Part shown: one piece after another, positions 45,160 to 53,045 of the stretch | Position numbering within the stretch: position 1 is the first letter of the stretch | Layout: each line of letters opens with the position of its first letter | DNA from: an uncultured Clostridia bacterium | Lineage (GTDB): Bacteria; Bacillota; Clostridia; UBA1381 | DNA: 64,000 nucleotides | NCBI GenBank assembly: GCA_934486495.1 | Contig: CAKSPW010000003.1 | Location: forward strand, 3,121-67,120 | Direction: 5' to 3' | Position numbers and translations under genes: made by a program | The notes under the pieces: model-generated | Told to the model about the DNA's origin: nothing | What the model saw: only the letters and a program-made list of their open reading frames with translations | The model's database searches: none

Positions 45160-46349
45160 TACTGCGCACCTCCTGTATAATTGGTAAAGAATTGATTCCA
45201 GTTAACCGAACATCTAACAGGTTCAGACCAAAATGTTCCGTTATCGGTTGTTATATATGCTCTTGCAAAATAAGTTGCATTTTCATTGGCAGGAATATTA
45301 ATAATATCACCCTGAAAGGCTTTCAAATTTTCGGATGCATTAACTGTGCCGGTTGTAGTCGGTTCAGCAGCAATGTCATCTGCTTTTATGTACTTAATTC
45401 CGGAGGCTTTAACAGTGCCTTTAGGCTCTATTTTAAACATAAATCTCATCATACCAACAGTATCGTTACCGCTCTTGTAACTACCCGAATCGGTATCTGT
45501 TGTCCAAGAAAGGACTGTCTTTGTTCCGTTAGCGTTTTTTTCAACCACACATCCCGGAGCGTAGTAAACGGATACATCTTTCGAAAATGTTCCGCCGTAT
45601 ATGACTGCGACATCAATCGAAGTATCCTTTCGTTTGTCTGCAATTGTGCCTGTGTAAGTACCGTTTTTGATTATGAGTTTCTGTGTTGACTCGCCAATCG
45701 TAGTGCCGGAAATTTCTATATTCCCTGTTATTGTTCCTGTCATGCTATCGTCAATTGTAAGGCTAACCGACCCGTATGTTGCGTCATTATATATGCTTAG
45801 CGCATATACTTTTTTTTGAGTTATGGAGTTTCTACCTTGCGGGGAAATTATTTGAGTATTTCCTTTAATTGTTGTATCACCCTTATTGCAGCTCAATGTA
45901 TATCCGGCAGTATAGAGATATTTTTTAAAATCAAGCGTCATATTTTCGAGCGTTAGGTTAGAATAGTTTTGAATAAGAATTGCAGTACCGTTCACACTGC
46001 TTTTTAAAGTTCCGTTTTTGAGTGTAACTGTTGAGTTTTCAAGAAATCTGAACGCATTCGTCTTTGTACCGGAACTTCCGACAAGATTTGCTGCAACAGT
46101 ATATGTAAATCCGCCAAAGTCTATAGTAATATCTTTTCCTTCACCGATTTCTATACCGTCACCTGATGCATCGGAAAGCAACGTTACGGTTTCGCCATTT
46201 TTCGCTTCTGTTATTGCTTCTTTCAATGTTACATATCCTGTATCGCCGATTTTAGCAATTGATGTATCTTCCGCAAAAGCAGTAAATGCTACAGACGCGA
46301 TTACCATTGCGGCAGATAAAATACCTACCAATAGTTTCTTACCTTTCAT
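45159..46349 (-). CDS. Secreted beta-helix-like surface protein
   Basis: A 396-residue exported protein with a signal peptide (1-26, ending FTAFAED). Residues about 35-290 show repeated short beta-strand rungs (ITIDFGGFTYTV, VTLKNGTLKS, LTLENMTLDF), as in pectate-lyase-like right-handed helices and adhesins. A C-terminal beta domain follows. No anchor motif or catalytic residues are clear. It is preceded by a ~165-base leader with a candidate riboswitch and followed by a coupled small peptide. Role in adhesion is inferred. Confidence 0.7.
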   Translation of the reverse strand: MKGKKLLVGILSAAMVIASVAFTAFAEDTSIAKIGDTGYVTLKEAITEAKNGETVTLLSDASGDGIEIGEGKDITIDFGGFTYTVAANLVGSSGTKTNAFRFLENSTVTLKNGTLKSSVNGTAILIQNYSNLTLENMTLDFKKYLYTAGYTLSCNKGDTTIKGNTQIISPQGRNSITQKKVYALSIYNDATYGSVSLTIDDSMTGTITGNIEISGTTIGESTQKLIIKNGTYTGTIADKRKDTSIDVAVIYGGTFSKDVSVYYAPGCVVEKNANGTKTVLSWTTDTDSGSYKSGNDTVGMMRFMFKIEPKGTVKASGIKYIKADDIAAEPTTTGTVNASENLKAFQGDIINIPANENATYFARAYITTDNGTFWSEPVRCSVNWNQFFTNYTGGAQ

Positions 46350-46375
46350 TTAGAGTCCTTCTTTCTTAAATTTTT

Positions 46376-46443
46376 ACGTCGCACGGTTTAGCTTATGATT
46401 GCTCACCTCTTTGCGTCCAAGCCGATTAGATTTGCGGCGAACA
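46376..46443 (-). promoter_or_regulatory. Candidate c-di-GMP-I (GEMM) riboswitch
   Basis: On the minus strand the leader contains CGCAAA, a TCTAA/TTGGA helix, then GGACGCAAAG and GCTAAACC in order. This matches the conserved core of c-di-GMP-I aptamers (GCAAA, GGACGCAAAG, CTAA). The third helix appears very short and the loops are not canonical, so this may be a variant or decayed aptamer. It lies 27 bases before the start of a secreted adhesin-like gene, a typical c-di-GMP target. Confidence 0.5.
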
Positions 46444-46521
46444 TTAACATGAAAACTTGTGTGGCACATAATTAGAGCTATGTTGCAGACAAAGTTTTAT
46501 AACATATGTTTTACAGAATTT

Positions 46522-46550
46522 ATTATAGCGCTGAAAAAAGCTTATGTCAA
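46522..46550 (-). promoter_or_regulatory. Promoter of the secreted-protein operon
   Basis: Minus strand: TTGACA, 17 bp, TATAAT. The predicted transcript start near 46515 gives a ~165-base leader. Confidence 0.88.
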
Positions 46551-46629
46551 CGTTTTGCCTATACATTTACAAATTTTCATCATAATGCACTAAAAAATAT
46601 GACTTTTAGACCTACATTATTTTAAATTT

Positions 46630-46812
46630 TTATATTTGACTAATGAAGCGGTATCTATCAACGATTTGTACAGAGTTTTTGAGGAATACATAGACAATAT
46701 CTAAATACACCTGCCACATATCATAAACCAAGTGCTTGATGTGTTTTCGACAATGAGGACACACATATTTTTTCAGTAATTTAGAGTGATTTTTATGCAA
46801 AATGCAGGAGTA
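46630..46812 (-). pseudogene. ISL3-like transposase remnant
   Basis: The frame ending at 46630 reads YVCPHCRKHIKHL then VYDMWQVYLDIVYVFLKNSV and VDRYRFISQI. The first part looks like the N-terminal zinc finger and the second like the DDE segment (DMW, then V-D-R/K-Y-x-F-I) of ISL3-type transposases. They are joined directly, so most of the protein is deleted. No terminal inverted repeats are recognised. Confidence 0.6.
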
Positions 46813-46883
46813 AAAAATACGCAGGCTCGGCAGTCTGCGCATTTTAAGGATTAAACCCACAAAAATTATAGTCAAAATTACCT

Positions 46884-46912
46884 TTGACAAAATAAAAAAT
46901 ATGTGCTATAAT
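46884..46912 (+). promoter_or_regulatory. Promoter of hairpin RNA copy 2 / MATE gene
   Basis: TTGACA, 17 bp, TATAAT, identical to copy 1. Confidence 0.88.
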
Positions 46913-46918
46913 CTATTA

Positions 46919-46973
46919 TACAGTGTGTAACCTGAAAGGTGTAAGTCCGACTCGGTTACGCACTGTTTTTTTT
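46919..46973 (+). ncRNA. Candidate hairpin RNA copy 2, in the MATE leader
   Basis: The same 13-bp stem (46920-46932 with 46954-46966), identical 21-base loop and T8 run. It ends just before the MATE ribosome-binding site (GGGAGG at 46979), so the MATE message must read through this terminator or start elsewhere. It may therefore be an attenuator as well as an independent RNA. Confidence 0.65.
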
Positions 46974-46992
46974 ATTTTGGGAGGTTTTTTTA

Positions 46993-48363
46993 ATGGACAA
47001 AGAACAATCACTTAAAAATATGGCACAAATGCCCGTCGGAAAACTTATACTGTCTACCGGTATACCTATGATAATTTCAATGGTTCTTCAGGCATTTTAC
47101 AATATTGTAGACAGTGCGTTTGTATCAAATATGGCGCAAAACGGAGAAAATGCGTTAAATGCATTAACGCTTGCGTTTCCGATTCAAATACTTATCGTTG
47201 CGGTCGGAATAGGCACGGGAGTCGGAGTAAATGCGCTTGTTTCGAGAACTCTCGGCGAGGGTAATTGCAAAAAAGCGTCAAACGTCGCCGGCTGCTCTGT
47301 TTTTCTTGCAATAGTGATATACATTATTGCCGTGGTTTTCGGAATACTCGGCGTAAAACCGTATATTGCCACGCAGACAAAAAATCCGGTTATTTATCAA
47401 ATGGCGGTTACATATCTTAGAATTTGCTGTATAGCTTCTTTTGGCAATATATTTTTTGCTGTTTTTGAAAAGCTTCTTCAAGCTACCGGACTGTCGATTT
47501 ATTCATCGATAGCGCAAATTGTGGGAGCTGTCGTTAACATTATTCTTGATCCGATAATGATTTACGGACTTCTCGGCTGCCCGGAAATGGGCGTAAGCGG
47601 TGCGGCATGGGCAACGGTTATAGGTCAGGTGGCGTCGTTTGCGGTTGCACTGATATTCCACTGTAAATTTAATCACTCGGTAAAAATAGTTTCAATAAAG
47701 CCGACCGTGAACATTATAAAAGGTATTTACAGTATAGGTTTACCTGCCATAATAGCACAAGCCCTTATGTCCTTTATGACTTATGGACTGAATATCATTC
47801 TTGTCAGCGTAAATGAGAGTATGGTCACGGCGTATGGTTTGTATTATAAGCTGCAGCAATTTATTCTGTTTGCCGCATTCGGAATGCGTGACGCACTTAC
47901 GCCTGTAATATCGTTTAATTACGGTCAAATGAACAAAAAGAGGATAAAGGACGCCGTTAAGTGCGGAGTTTGTTTTACAAGCGTAATAATGGTTTTCGGG
48001 TTTTGTGTGCTTGAGATTTTTGCCACACCGTTTGCTGCCGTTTTTAAGCTGTCGGGGGAAACGGAAATTCAATATATAAGCGCAATAAGAATTATTTCCG
48101 TAGGGCTTTTGTTTGCCGGTGTAAATATATCGCTTCAGGGCGCATTTCAGGGCCTTGAAGCCGGGATAGAAACACTTGCAATATCTTTTATGAGACAGCT
48201 CGTTTTTGTTATTCCGCCGGCTTTGATTTTTGCACATCTTGCGTCATGCAACGAGAGTCTTTCATGGACTGTGTGGCTGACTTTTATAATTTCTGAGGGT
48301 CTTTCATGCCTGTTTGCGATAATATTTATGAAAAGAATATACGCAAGTAAAATCAACTGTTAA
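46993..48363 (+). CDS. MATE-family efflux transporter
   Basis: A 456-residue membrane protein with twelve likely helices and two-fold internal repeat. The N-terminal LILSTGIPMIISMVLQAFYN and VDSAFVS are typical of the NorM/DinF superfamily. It exports cationic compounds using an ion gradient. The GGGAGG site sits right after the T-run of the hairpin RNA, so expression probably depends on read-through. Confidence 0.92.
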   Translation: MDKEQSLKNMAQMPVGKLILSTGIPMIISMVLQAFYNIVDSAFVSNMAQNGENALNALTLAFPIQILIVAVGIGTGVGVNALVSRTLGEGNCKKASNVAGCSVFLAIVIYIIAVVFGILGVKPYIATQTKNPVIYQMAVTYLRICCIASFGNIFFAVFEKLLQATGLSIYSSIAQIVGAVVNIILDPIMIYGLLGCPEMGVSGAAWATVIGQVASFAVALIFHCKFNHSVKIVSIKPTVNIIKGIYSIGLPAIIAQALMSFMTYGLNIILVSVNESMVTAYGLYYKLQQFILFAAFGMRDALTPVISFNYGQMNKKRIKDAVKCGVCFTSVIMVFGFCVLEIFATPFAAVFKLSGETEIQYISAIRIISVGLLFAGVNISLQGAFQGLEAGIETLAISFMRQLVFVIPPALIFAHLASCNESLSWTVWLTFIISEGLSCLFAIIFMKRIYASKINC

Positions 48364-48368
48364 AAATT

Positions 48369-48404
48369 GCTGCACTGTCGCATTGCGGTGCAGCGTTTTT
48401 TTTT
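48369..48404. terminator. Bidirectional terminator
   Basis: GCTGCAC pairs with GTGCAGC and is followed by T9 on the + strand. It separates the convergent MATE and DUF2508 genes. Confidence 0.85.
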
Positions 48405-48639
48405 ATTTTGCCGATATATCCATATCTCTTGCCAGCCGAAACCAATATCTGTATCTCATTTCGGCTGATTTCAGCTGGAAAATTAACTGATTCAGAAGAA
48501 TGGGATCCGTTACGTAATTTATACTTGAGTTTAAATCGGAAATTTCGCTTTTTGTGTCGTTTAACTGCTTCATAAGCGTTGTATACTCCGAGGTATACAT
48601 TTTTTCTTTGCCTAAAGCTTTTTTTATATTGTCAAACAT
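48403..48639 (-). CDS. DUF2508-family protein (YaaL-like)
   Basis: A 78-residue helical protein with the family pattern: a coiled N-terminal half and SAEMRYRYWFRLARDMDI at the end. Function unknown; the relatives usually lie near recR or dnaX but here it stands alone. AGGTGATG site before ATG. Confidence 0.75.
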   Translation of the reverse strand: MFDNIKKALGKEKMYTSEYTTLMKQLNDTKSEISDLNSSINYVTDPILLNQLIFQLKSAEMRYRYWFRLARDMDISAK

Positions 48640-48782
48640 TTCACATCACCTCAGAAATATTTTACGCATAACAGCGGTTTTTATGCGCAGATAGTAACAT
48701 AAATTGAGTTTTATCATAATCTGTTATTGAACATAATATCACATTGGCGTGAATATAAATTGTATACGGGAGGAGATAGAAT

Positions 48783-49037
48783 ATGAATAATAATGTTAAC
48801 AGAAAACTCGAAAGTGTACTGTCGGGCATGAACAAGCGTGAGCTTCAGGGTTTGATGCGTTCGGTAAAGAACAGCGGTGTTCTTTCAAGACTTTCCGAAA
48901 GCGATAAAAGGCGCATCATAAATGAGTTTGCAAGCCTTGATACAAACGAAATACGAAGCAAGCTTTCAAAGCTTAATGTGAACGATTTGTCAAGGCTTAG
49001 TGTCAATGATATTATAAAGAAAATAAATAATTTGTAA
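48783..49037 (+). CDS. Unknown small helical protein, 84 residues
   Basis: Not recognised. It is highly charged and helical (NKRELQGLMRSVKNSGVL, SESDKRRIINEFASLD), with a repeated Leu/Ser pattern (LSKLNVNDLSRLSVNDI). A GGAGG site precedes ATG. It is 14 bp before the next small gene, so the two form an operon. Confidence 0.75.
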   Translation: MNNNVNRKLESVLSGMNKRELQGLMRSVKNSGVLSRLSESDKRRIINEFASLDTNEIRSKLSKLNVNDLSRLSVNDIIKKINNL

Positions 49038-49051
49038 GGGCGGTGAACAAA

Positions 49052-49414
49052 ATGGCAAGCTCAGCAATGGATACTTTGCGGGGACTTTTGGGTGATAATG
49101 CCGATGAGAAAATCAAAGCGGCGCTTTCATCTCTTTCGTCAGCCTCGTCGGGTGCGGAAGATACACAAAGCTCCGTACCTGTGCCGAGTACAACGGTATC
49201 ATCTGTCACGGGTGCGGCTGACACAAGCACAATTGATTCTCTTATGCAGATAAAGGATATTGTGGAGCACTTGACAAGCAATGCAAACGATTCGCGTGCA
49301 AACCTCTTAATGTCGTTAAAACCGTATATGCGGTCTTCACGGCAAGGTTCAATAGACACGGCGGTACGTATGCTCAATATCAGTAAGCTGTCGGGATTGT
49401 TCAGACTCAGATAA
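49052..49414 (+). CDS. Unknown small protein, 120 residues
   Basis: Not recognised. An N-terminal helix and a Ser/Thr/Val-rich low-complexity segment (about 30-60) lead into a conserved-looking helical end: DSRANLLMSLKPYMRSSRQG and DTAVRMLNISKLSGLF. Start at ATG 49052 follows AAGGGCGG; an upstream in-frame GTG at 49043 overlaps that site. Confidence 0.75.
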   Translation: MASSAMDTLRGLLGDNADEKIKAALSSLSSASSGAEDTQSSVPVPSTTVSSVTGAADTSTIDSLMQIKDIVEHLTSNANDSRANLLMSLKPYMRSSRQGSIDTAVRMLNISKLSGLFRLR

Positions 49415-49564
49415 TCAGCCGTTATCCGACACAGGCTGTAATTCTACAGATACAAGCTTTTTTATATCGCAGGCGGCATTCTAAGCAAATGAGCCGAATT
49501 TTAAGGAAAGGAGAAATAATAAAATCGTCAGCTGCTTGTCTGATTTTTTATTATACTTAATTCT
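49415..49564. other. Spacer with a possible hairpin
   Basis: A long A/T stem (ATAATAAAATC...GATTTTTTATTAT, about 49517-49557) lies between two small genes and may be a partial terminator. An AAAGGAG at 49506 is not followed by a nearby start codon. Confidence 0.45.
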
Positions 49565-49801
49565 ATGTACCGAAAATTTTACAGCTATAACGATATGCCG
49601 GTAGTTAAAAAAAGCGAGCCGCCTCCGAAAAGCGTTCAGGCGCAAAAAAAGCAAGACGACAGCGGTGGTCTGCTTGGGAATCTTCAGAGTGATGATATTA
49701 TACTTTTAATTGTGTTTGTAATTCTTTTAATGGATAACTGTGAGGACAGATTGTTGCTGCTGGCGCTCGGTTTTATTTTCTTTGCCGATTATTTTACATA
49801 A
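49565..49801 (+). CDS. Unknown small membrane protein, 78 residues
   Basis: A polar N-terminal half (Pro/Lys/Gln rich) and a C-terminal membrane hairpin: IILLIVFVILLMDN then LLLLALGFIFFADYF. Not recognised. No good ribosome-binding site precedes ATG, so the start is uncertain. Position suggests it works with the two preceding small genes. Confidence 0.6.
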   Translation: MYRKFYSYNDMPVVKKSEPPPKSVQAQKKQDDSGGLLGNLQSDDIILLIVFVILLMDNCEDRLLLLALGFIFFADYFT

Positions 49802-49877
49802 GCAGGTTTGTCGCCCGATAGTATTTTGGTGAGAAAATGGCAATATGCACGATTAATAATTATTGTAAACAATCTTC

Positions 49878-49906
49878 TTGACATTTTATTCATGATATAG
49901 TATAAT
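49878..49906 (+). promoter_or_regulatory. Promoter of the HTH/AraC regulator pair
   Basis: TTGACA, 17 bp, TATAAT. Confidence 0.85.
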
Positions 49907-49938
49907 TAAATAAAACGTCGAAAGGCTTGACAATAAAG

Positions 49939-50538
49939 ATGGAAACTAACGAACTCAATTCGGGCTTAACGCTGAGGCTTTTGCGTGAAAGTCTCGGCTT
50001 GACGCAGAAACAGCTTGCGGATAAAATTCATGTAAGTAACAGAACCGTATCTGCTTGGGAGAACGGCACAAGAAAAATCAGACACAGCGTTATGATTAAA
50101 ATCCTAAAGGAGTATGACGCATCTATTTATGACCTGCTTGATAATTGTGATGATTTTTCCGACAGATTTCGGTTTTATATTTGTAAGGCATGCGGTAACA
50201 CGATTATTGCACACAAGGATACATCCGTCACCTGTTGTTCAATGCGGCTGATACCCGAGAGCATGACAGAGTTCGGAGAATTTCCGGAATATGAGGCGGA
50301 GTGTTTCGGCGATTTGATAAAATTTACGGTTAAACATGAAATGAGCTTGTGCCATTACATAAAATTTATTGCGTATGTTTCGCGCGGCGGTTGTGCATAC
50401 AGCGTTTTAAACCACAAAAGCACACCGACGCTTTGTGCCGTAAACTACGGAGAGGGTGAACTGTTTGTCTATTGCACTCGGCGCGGGCTTTGCCATACGC
50501 ATTATGCAGGAGGGGTGAATTACAGTGACGGGTCGTGA
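49939..50538 (+). CDS. HTH regulator fused to desulfoferrodoxin-like domain
   Basis: A 199-residue protein. Residues 8-65 form an XRE-type helix-turn-helix (LTQKQLADKIHVSNRTVSAW). Residues 80-105 carry a desulforedoxin-like Cys4 site (C82, C85, C99, C100). Residues 115-190 resemble the superoxide reductase domain (H133 and H139 in KHEMSLCHYIKF, C179), but the usual C-x-x-H-G is C-T-R-R-G, so one iron-binding His is missing. I infer a redox- or metal-sensing regulator rather than an enzyme. Overlaps the AraC gene by 14 bp. ATG 49939 is preferred over TTG 49927. Confidence 0.8.
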   Translation: METNELNSGLTLRLLRESLGLTQKQLADKIHVSNRTVSAWENGTRKIRHSVMIKILKEYDASIYDLLDNCDDFSDRFRFYICKACGNTIIAHKDTSVTCCSMRLIPESMTEFGEFPEYEAECFGDLIKFTVKHEMSLCHYIKFIAYVSRGGCAYSVLNHKSTPTLCAVNYGEGELFVYCTRRGLCHTHYAGGVNYSDGS

Positions 50539-51391
50539 ATTTCCGCTTAAAAAGCTTGTAAATGTCAGCACGCTTTATACGGCTTATGATGATATTAAAA
50601 GATTTGATTTTGTATTCAACGGCGAACAGCATGATTTCTGGGAGCTTGTTTATGTTGTAAGCGGAGAGGTCGGTGCAACTGCCGATAACCGTGTATACAC
50701 TCTGAATGAGGGACAAATTATTTTTCATAAGCCTATGGAATTTCATAAGCTTTGGTCGAGCGGAGGTACAGAACCGCACGTTATAATTCTAACCTTCGGT
50801 GCGGACGGTGAAGCGATGAAGCATTTTGAAAACAGCGTTTTTCTAATGTCGCCGAGCAGTGCAAACGAGCTTTTCAGGGTGTTTGAGGAAATAAACGCCT
50901 GCTTTGACAGAAGCTCCGAATCAAAGCTTTCCTTAAAGGAAAACTACGATGAGTACCGGCTTAATATGCTTGCGGTAAGGATAGAGCTTTTGCTTTTGAA
51001 AATCCTCCAGGGCAGACGTCAAAGCGTAAAAGAGGACAAGCATGCGGCGGCTGATATATATCGGAAGATAATTTCGATTATGGAGGAGAATATAGATAAA
51101 AATCTATCTATTTCCGATATTGCCAAGCGATGCGGAATTTCCGAGAGTTATCTTAAAAAGATATTCACAAAGTATTCCGGAAGCGGTGCGGCAAAGTATT
51201 TTTTGCGGCTTAAAATTTCAAGGGCGTGTACCATGCTTCTTGCCGGGAAAAGCGTTGCACGTACAAGCGAGCTGCTGTCGTTCGGCAATCAACAGTATTT
51301 CAGCACCGTTTTTAAGCGTGAAACAGGCTATTCCCCGACGGCATACAAAAAGCATATATTAATTGACGGTAATAAGGACACAAGACGATAA
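50525..51391 (+). CDS. AraC-family regulator with cupin sensor domain
   Basis: A 288-residue protein: N-terminal cupin-like ligand-binding domain (FWELVYVVSGEVGATADNRV, LNEGQIIFHKPMEFHKLW) and C-terminal AraC DNA-binding domain (about 185-285; NLSISDIAKRCGISESYLKK, FGNQQYFSTVFKRETGYSP). Such proteins respond to sugars or other small ligands. GTG start at 50525 with GGAGGGGTG 8 bp upstream. Confidence 0.9.
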   Translation: MTGREFPLKKLVNVSTLYTAYDDIKRFDFVFNGEQHDFWELVYVVSGEVGATADNRVYTLNEGQIIFHKPMEFHKLWSSGGTEPHVIILTFGADGEAMKHFENSVFLMSPSSANELFRVFEEINACFDRSSESKLSLKENYDEYRLNMLAVRIELLLLKILQGRRQSVKEDKHAAADIYRKIISIMEENIDKNLSISDIAKRCGISESYLKKIFTKYSGSGAAKYFLRLKISRACTMLLAGKSVARTSELLSFGNQQYFSTVFKRETGYSPTAYKKHILIDGNKDTRR

Positions 51392-51434
51392 CAAATGATA
51401 TGATATGGAAAATATGCGGCGCACACCGACTTTC

Positions 51435-51480
51435 GCAGCATGAATACGCTTCGGGATAGGTCACCGTGCTGCATCTTTTT
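51435..51480 (+). terminator. Terminator after the AraC gene
   Basis: GCAGCATG pairs with CGTGCTGC (one G-U), followed by ATCTTTTTC. Confidence 0.7.
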
Positions 51481-51513
51481 CATGTTGTTATACATGGCAG
51501 AATGGAGATTAAA

Positions 51514-52998
51514 ATGATAAAAGACGGATTTGACAACGAAAAGTATATTCAGATGCAATCGGAGCATATCGAAAAGAGAATTTCAAGCTTTGGTGACAAG
51601 CTGTATTTGGAGCTTGGCGGAAAGCTTTTTGACGATTTTCACGCTTCGAGAGTTCTTCCGGGATTTCGCCCCGACAGTAAAATAAAAATGCTGCTTCACA
51701 TGAAGGATAAAATAGAGATAGTTATAGCAATATGCGCACTCGATATCGTAAACAATAAAATAAGAAGCGACTATAATATCACATATGACATGGACGTTTT
51801 AAGACTTATAGACGTATTCAGAAAAATAGGTCTTTATGTAGGCAGTGTCGTAATTACAAGATACAGCGGACAAACGGCGGCAAAAAGCTTCAAAAACAAA
51901 TTGGAGAGTCTTGGAATTAACGTTTTTCTGCATTATCCGATTGAGGGTTATCCGTCAAATATCGACCTTATCGCAAGCGATGACGGTTACGGCAAAAATG
52001 AGTATATAACAACGGAGCGACCGCTTGTACTTGTTACGGCACCTGGCCCCGGCAGCGGAAAAATGGCTGTTTGTCTGTCACAGCTTTACCATGAACATAA
52101 GCGCGGAGTAAAAGCGGGATATGCAAAATTTGAGACATTTCCGGTATGGAATTTACCGCTTAAGCATCCGGTAAATCTTGCCTATGAGGCGGCAACGGCA
52201 GACTTAAACGATGTGAATATGATTGACCCGTTTCATCTTGAAGCATACGGAAAAACAACGGTAAACTATAACAGAGATATTGAAATATTCCCCGTTTTAA
52301 ACACTATTTTTACTCGCATTCTCGGCGAAAGCCCATATAAATCACCGACGGATATGGGAGTTAATATGGCAGGCTATTGCATAACGGACGATGAAAAAGT
52401 ATGTAAGGCGGCAAAGGACGAAATAATAAGGAGATATTATCATACAAAGTGCGATGCACTCAACGGCAGAACATCCGCCGACGCCGTGCTTAAGCTAGAA
52501 CTTATAATGAACAGCCTCGGACTTACTCCGTCAGACAGACCGACTGTTGCCGCCGCACTCGAGCGTGAGAGCATGACGGGTATGCCGGCGACGGCGATAG
52601 AGCTTGAAAACGGAGAAATAGTAACGGGAAAAACAACCGACCTTTTGGGTGCGTCCGCTGCTGCTGTTTTAAACGTGCTTAAGAAGCTTGCGGGGATTGA
52701 AAAGAGCGTAAAGCTTATATCCGAGGACGTTATTAAGCCTATTCAGTCGCTCAAAATCAATCATCTCGGCTGTACAAATCCTCGGCTTCATACCGATGAG
52801 GTGCTTATTGCGCTGTCGATGTGTGCGGCTACGGACAGTCTTGCGAAAAAGGCGCTTGATACACTGCCGCAGCTGAGGGGATGTGAGGTTCATTCCTCCG
52901 TTATCCTTTCACGAGTTGACAGCTCCGTATTTAAAAAACTCGGAACAAATCTCACCACCGAAGCGGAATATCAAAGTAAAACGCTTTATCACAGATAA
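51514..52998 (+). CDS. DUF1846-family protein
   Basis: A 494-residue cytoplasmic protein matching DUF1846 in length and motifs, including a P-loop-like VTAPGPGSGKMAVCLSQLYH and NMAGYCITDDE. Structures are known for the family but no reaction is. ATG at 51514 follows GGAG; upstream in-frame codons overlap the preceding terminator. Confidence 0.9.
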   Translation: MIKDGFDNEKYIQMQSEHIEKRISSFGDKLYLELGGKLFDDFHASRVLPGFRPDSKIKMLLHMKDKIEIVIAICALDIVNNKIRSDYNITYDMDVLRLIDVFRKIGLYVGSVVITRYSGQTAAKSFKNKLESLGINVFLHYPIEGYPSNIDLIASDDGYGKNEYITTERPLVLVTAPGPGSGKMAVCLSQLYHEHKRGVKAGYAKFETFPVWNLPLKHPVNLAYEAATADLNDVNMIDPFHLEAYGKTTVNYNRDIEIFPVLNTIFTRILGESPYKSPTDMGVNMAGYCITDDEKVCKAAKDEIIRRYYHTKCDALNGRTSADAVLKLELIMNSLGLTPSDRPTVAAALERESMTGMPATAIELENGEIVTGKTTDLLGASAAAVLNVLKKLAGIEKSVKLISEDVIKPIQSLKINHLGCTNPRLHTDEVLIALSMCAATDSLAKKALDTLPQLRGCEVHSSVILSRVDSSVFKKLGTNLTTEAEYQSKTLYHR

Positions 52999-53006
52999 TT
53001 AAAAAA

Positions 53007-53045
53007 AGCTGCCGTGAACATTTGATTCATTCGGCAGCTGTTTTA
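53007..53045. terminator. Bidirectional terminator between DUF1846 and trmD
   Basis: AGCTGCCG pairs with CGGCAGCT, followed by GTTTTATT on the + strand and by T7 on the - strand. Confidence 0.85.

Larger units (their letters stand above)
46814..46973 (+). repeat. 160-bp repeat, copy 2
   Basis: Copy of 44771-44930, including the terminator-like hairpin, promoter and hairpin RNA. Here it directly abuts the transposase remnant on the left and the MATE ribosome-binding site on the right. Confidence 0.92.

Noticed and set aside
44771..46973. The 160-bp pair as insertion-sequence ends
   Set aside because: The copies are in direct orientation, contain a promoter and terminator and have no transposase-like terminal inverted repeats.
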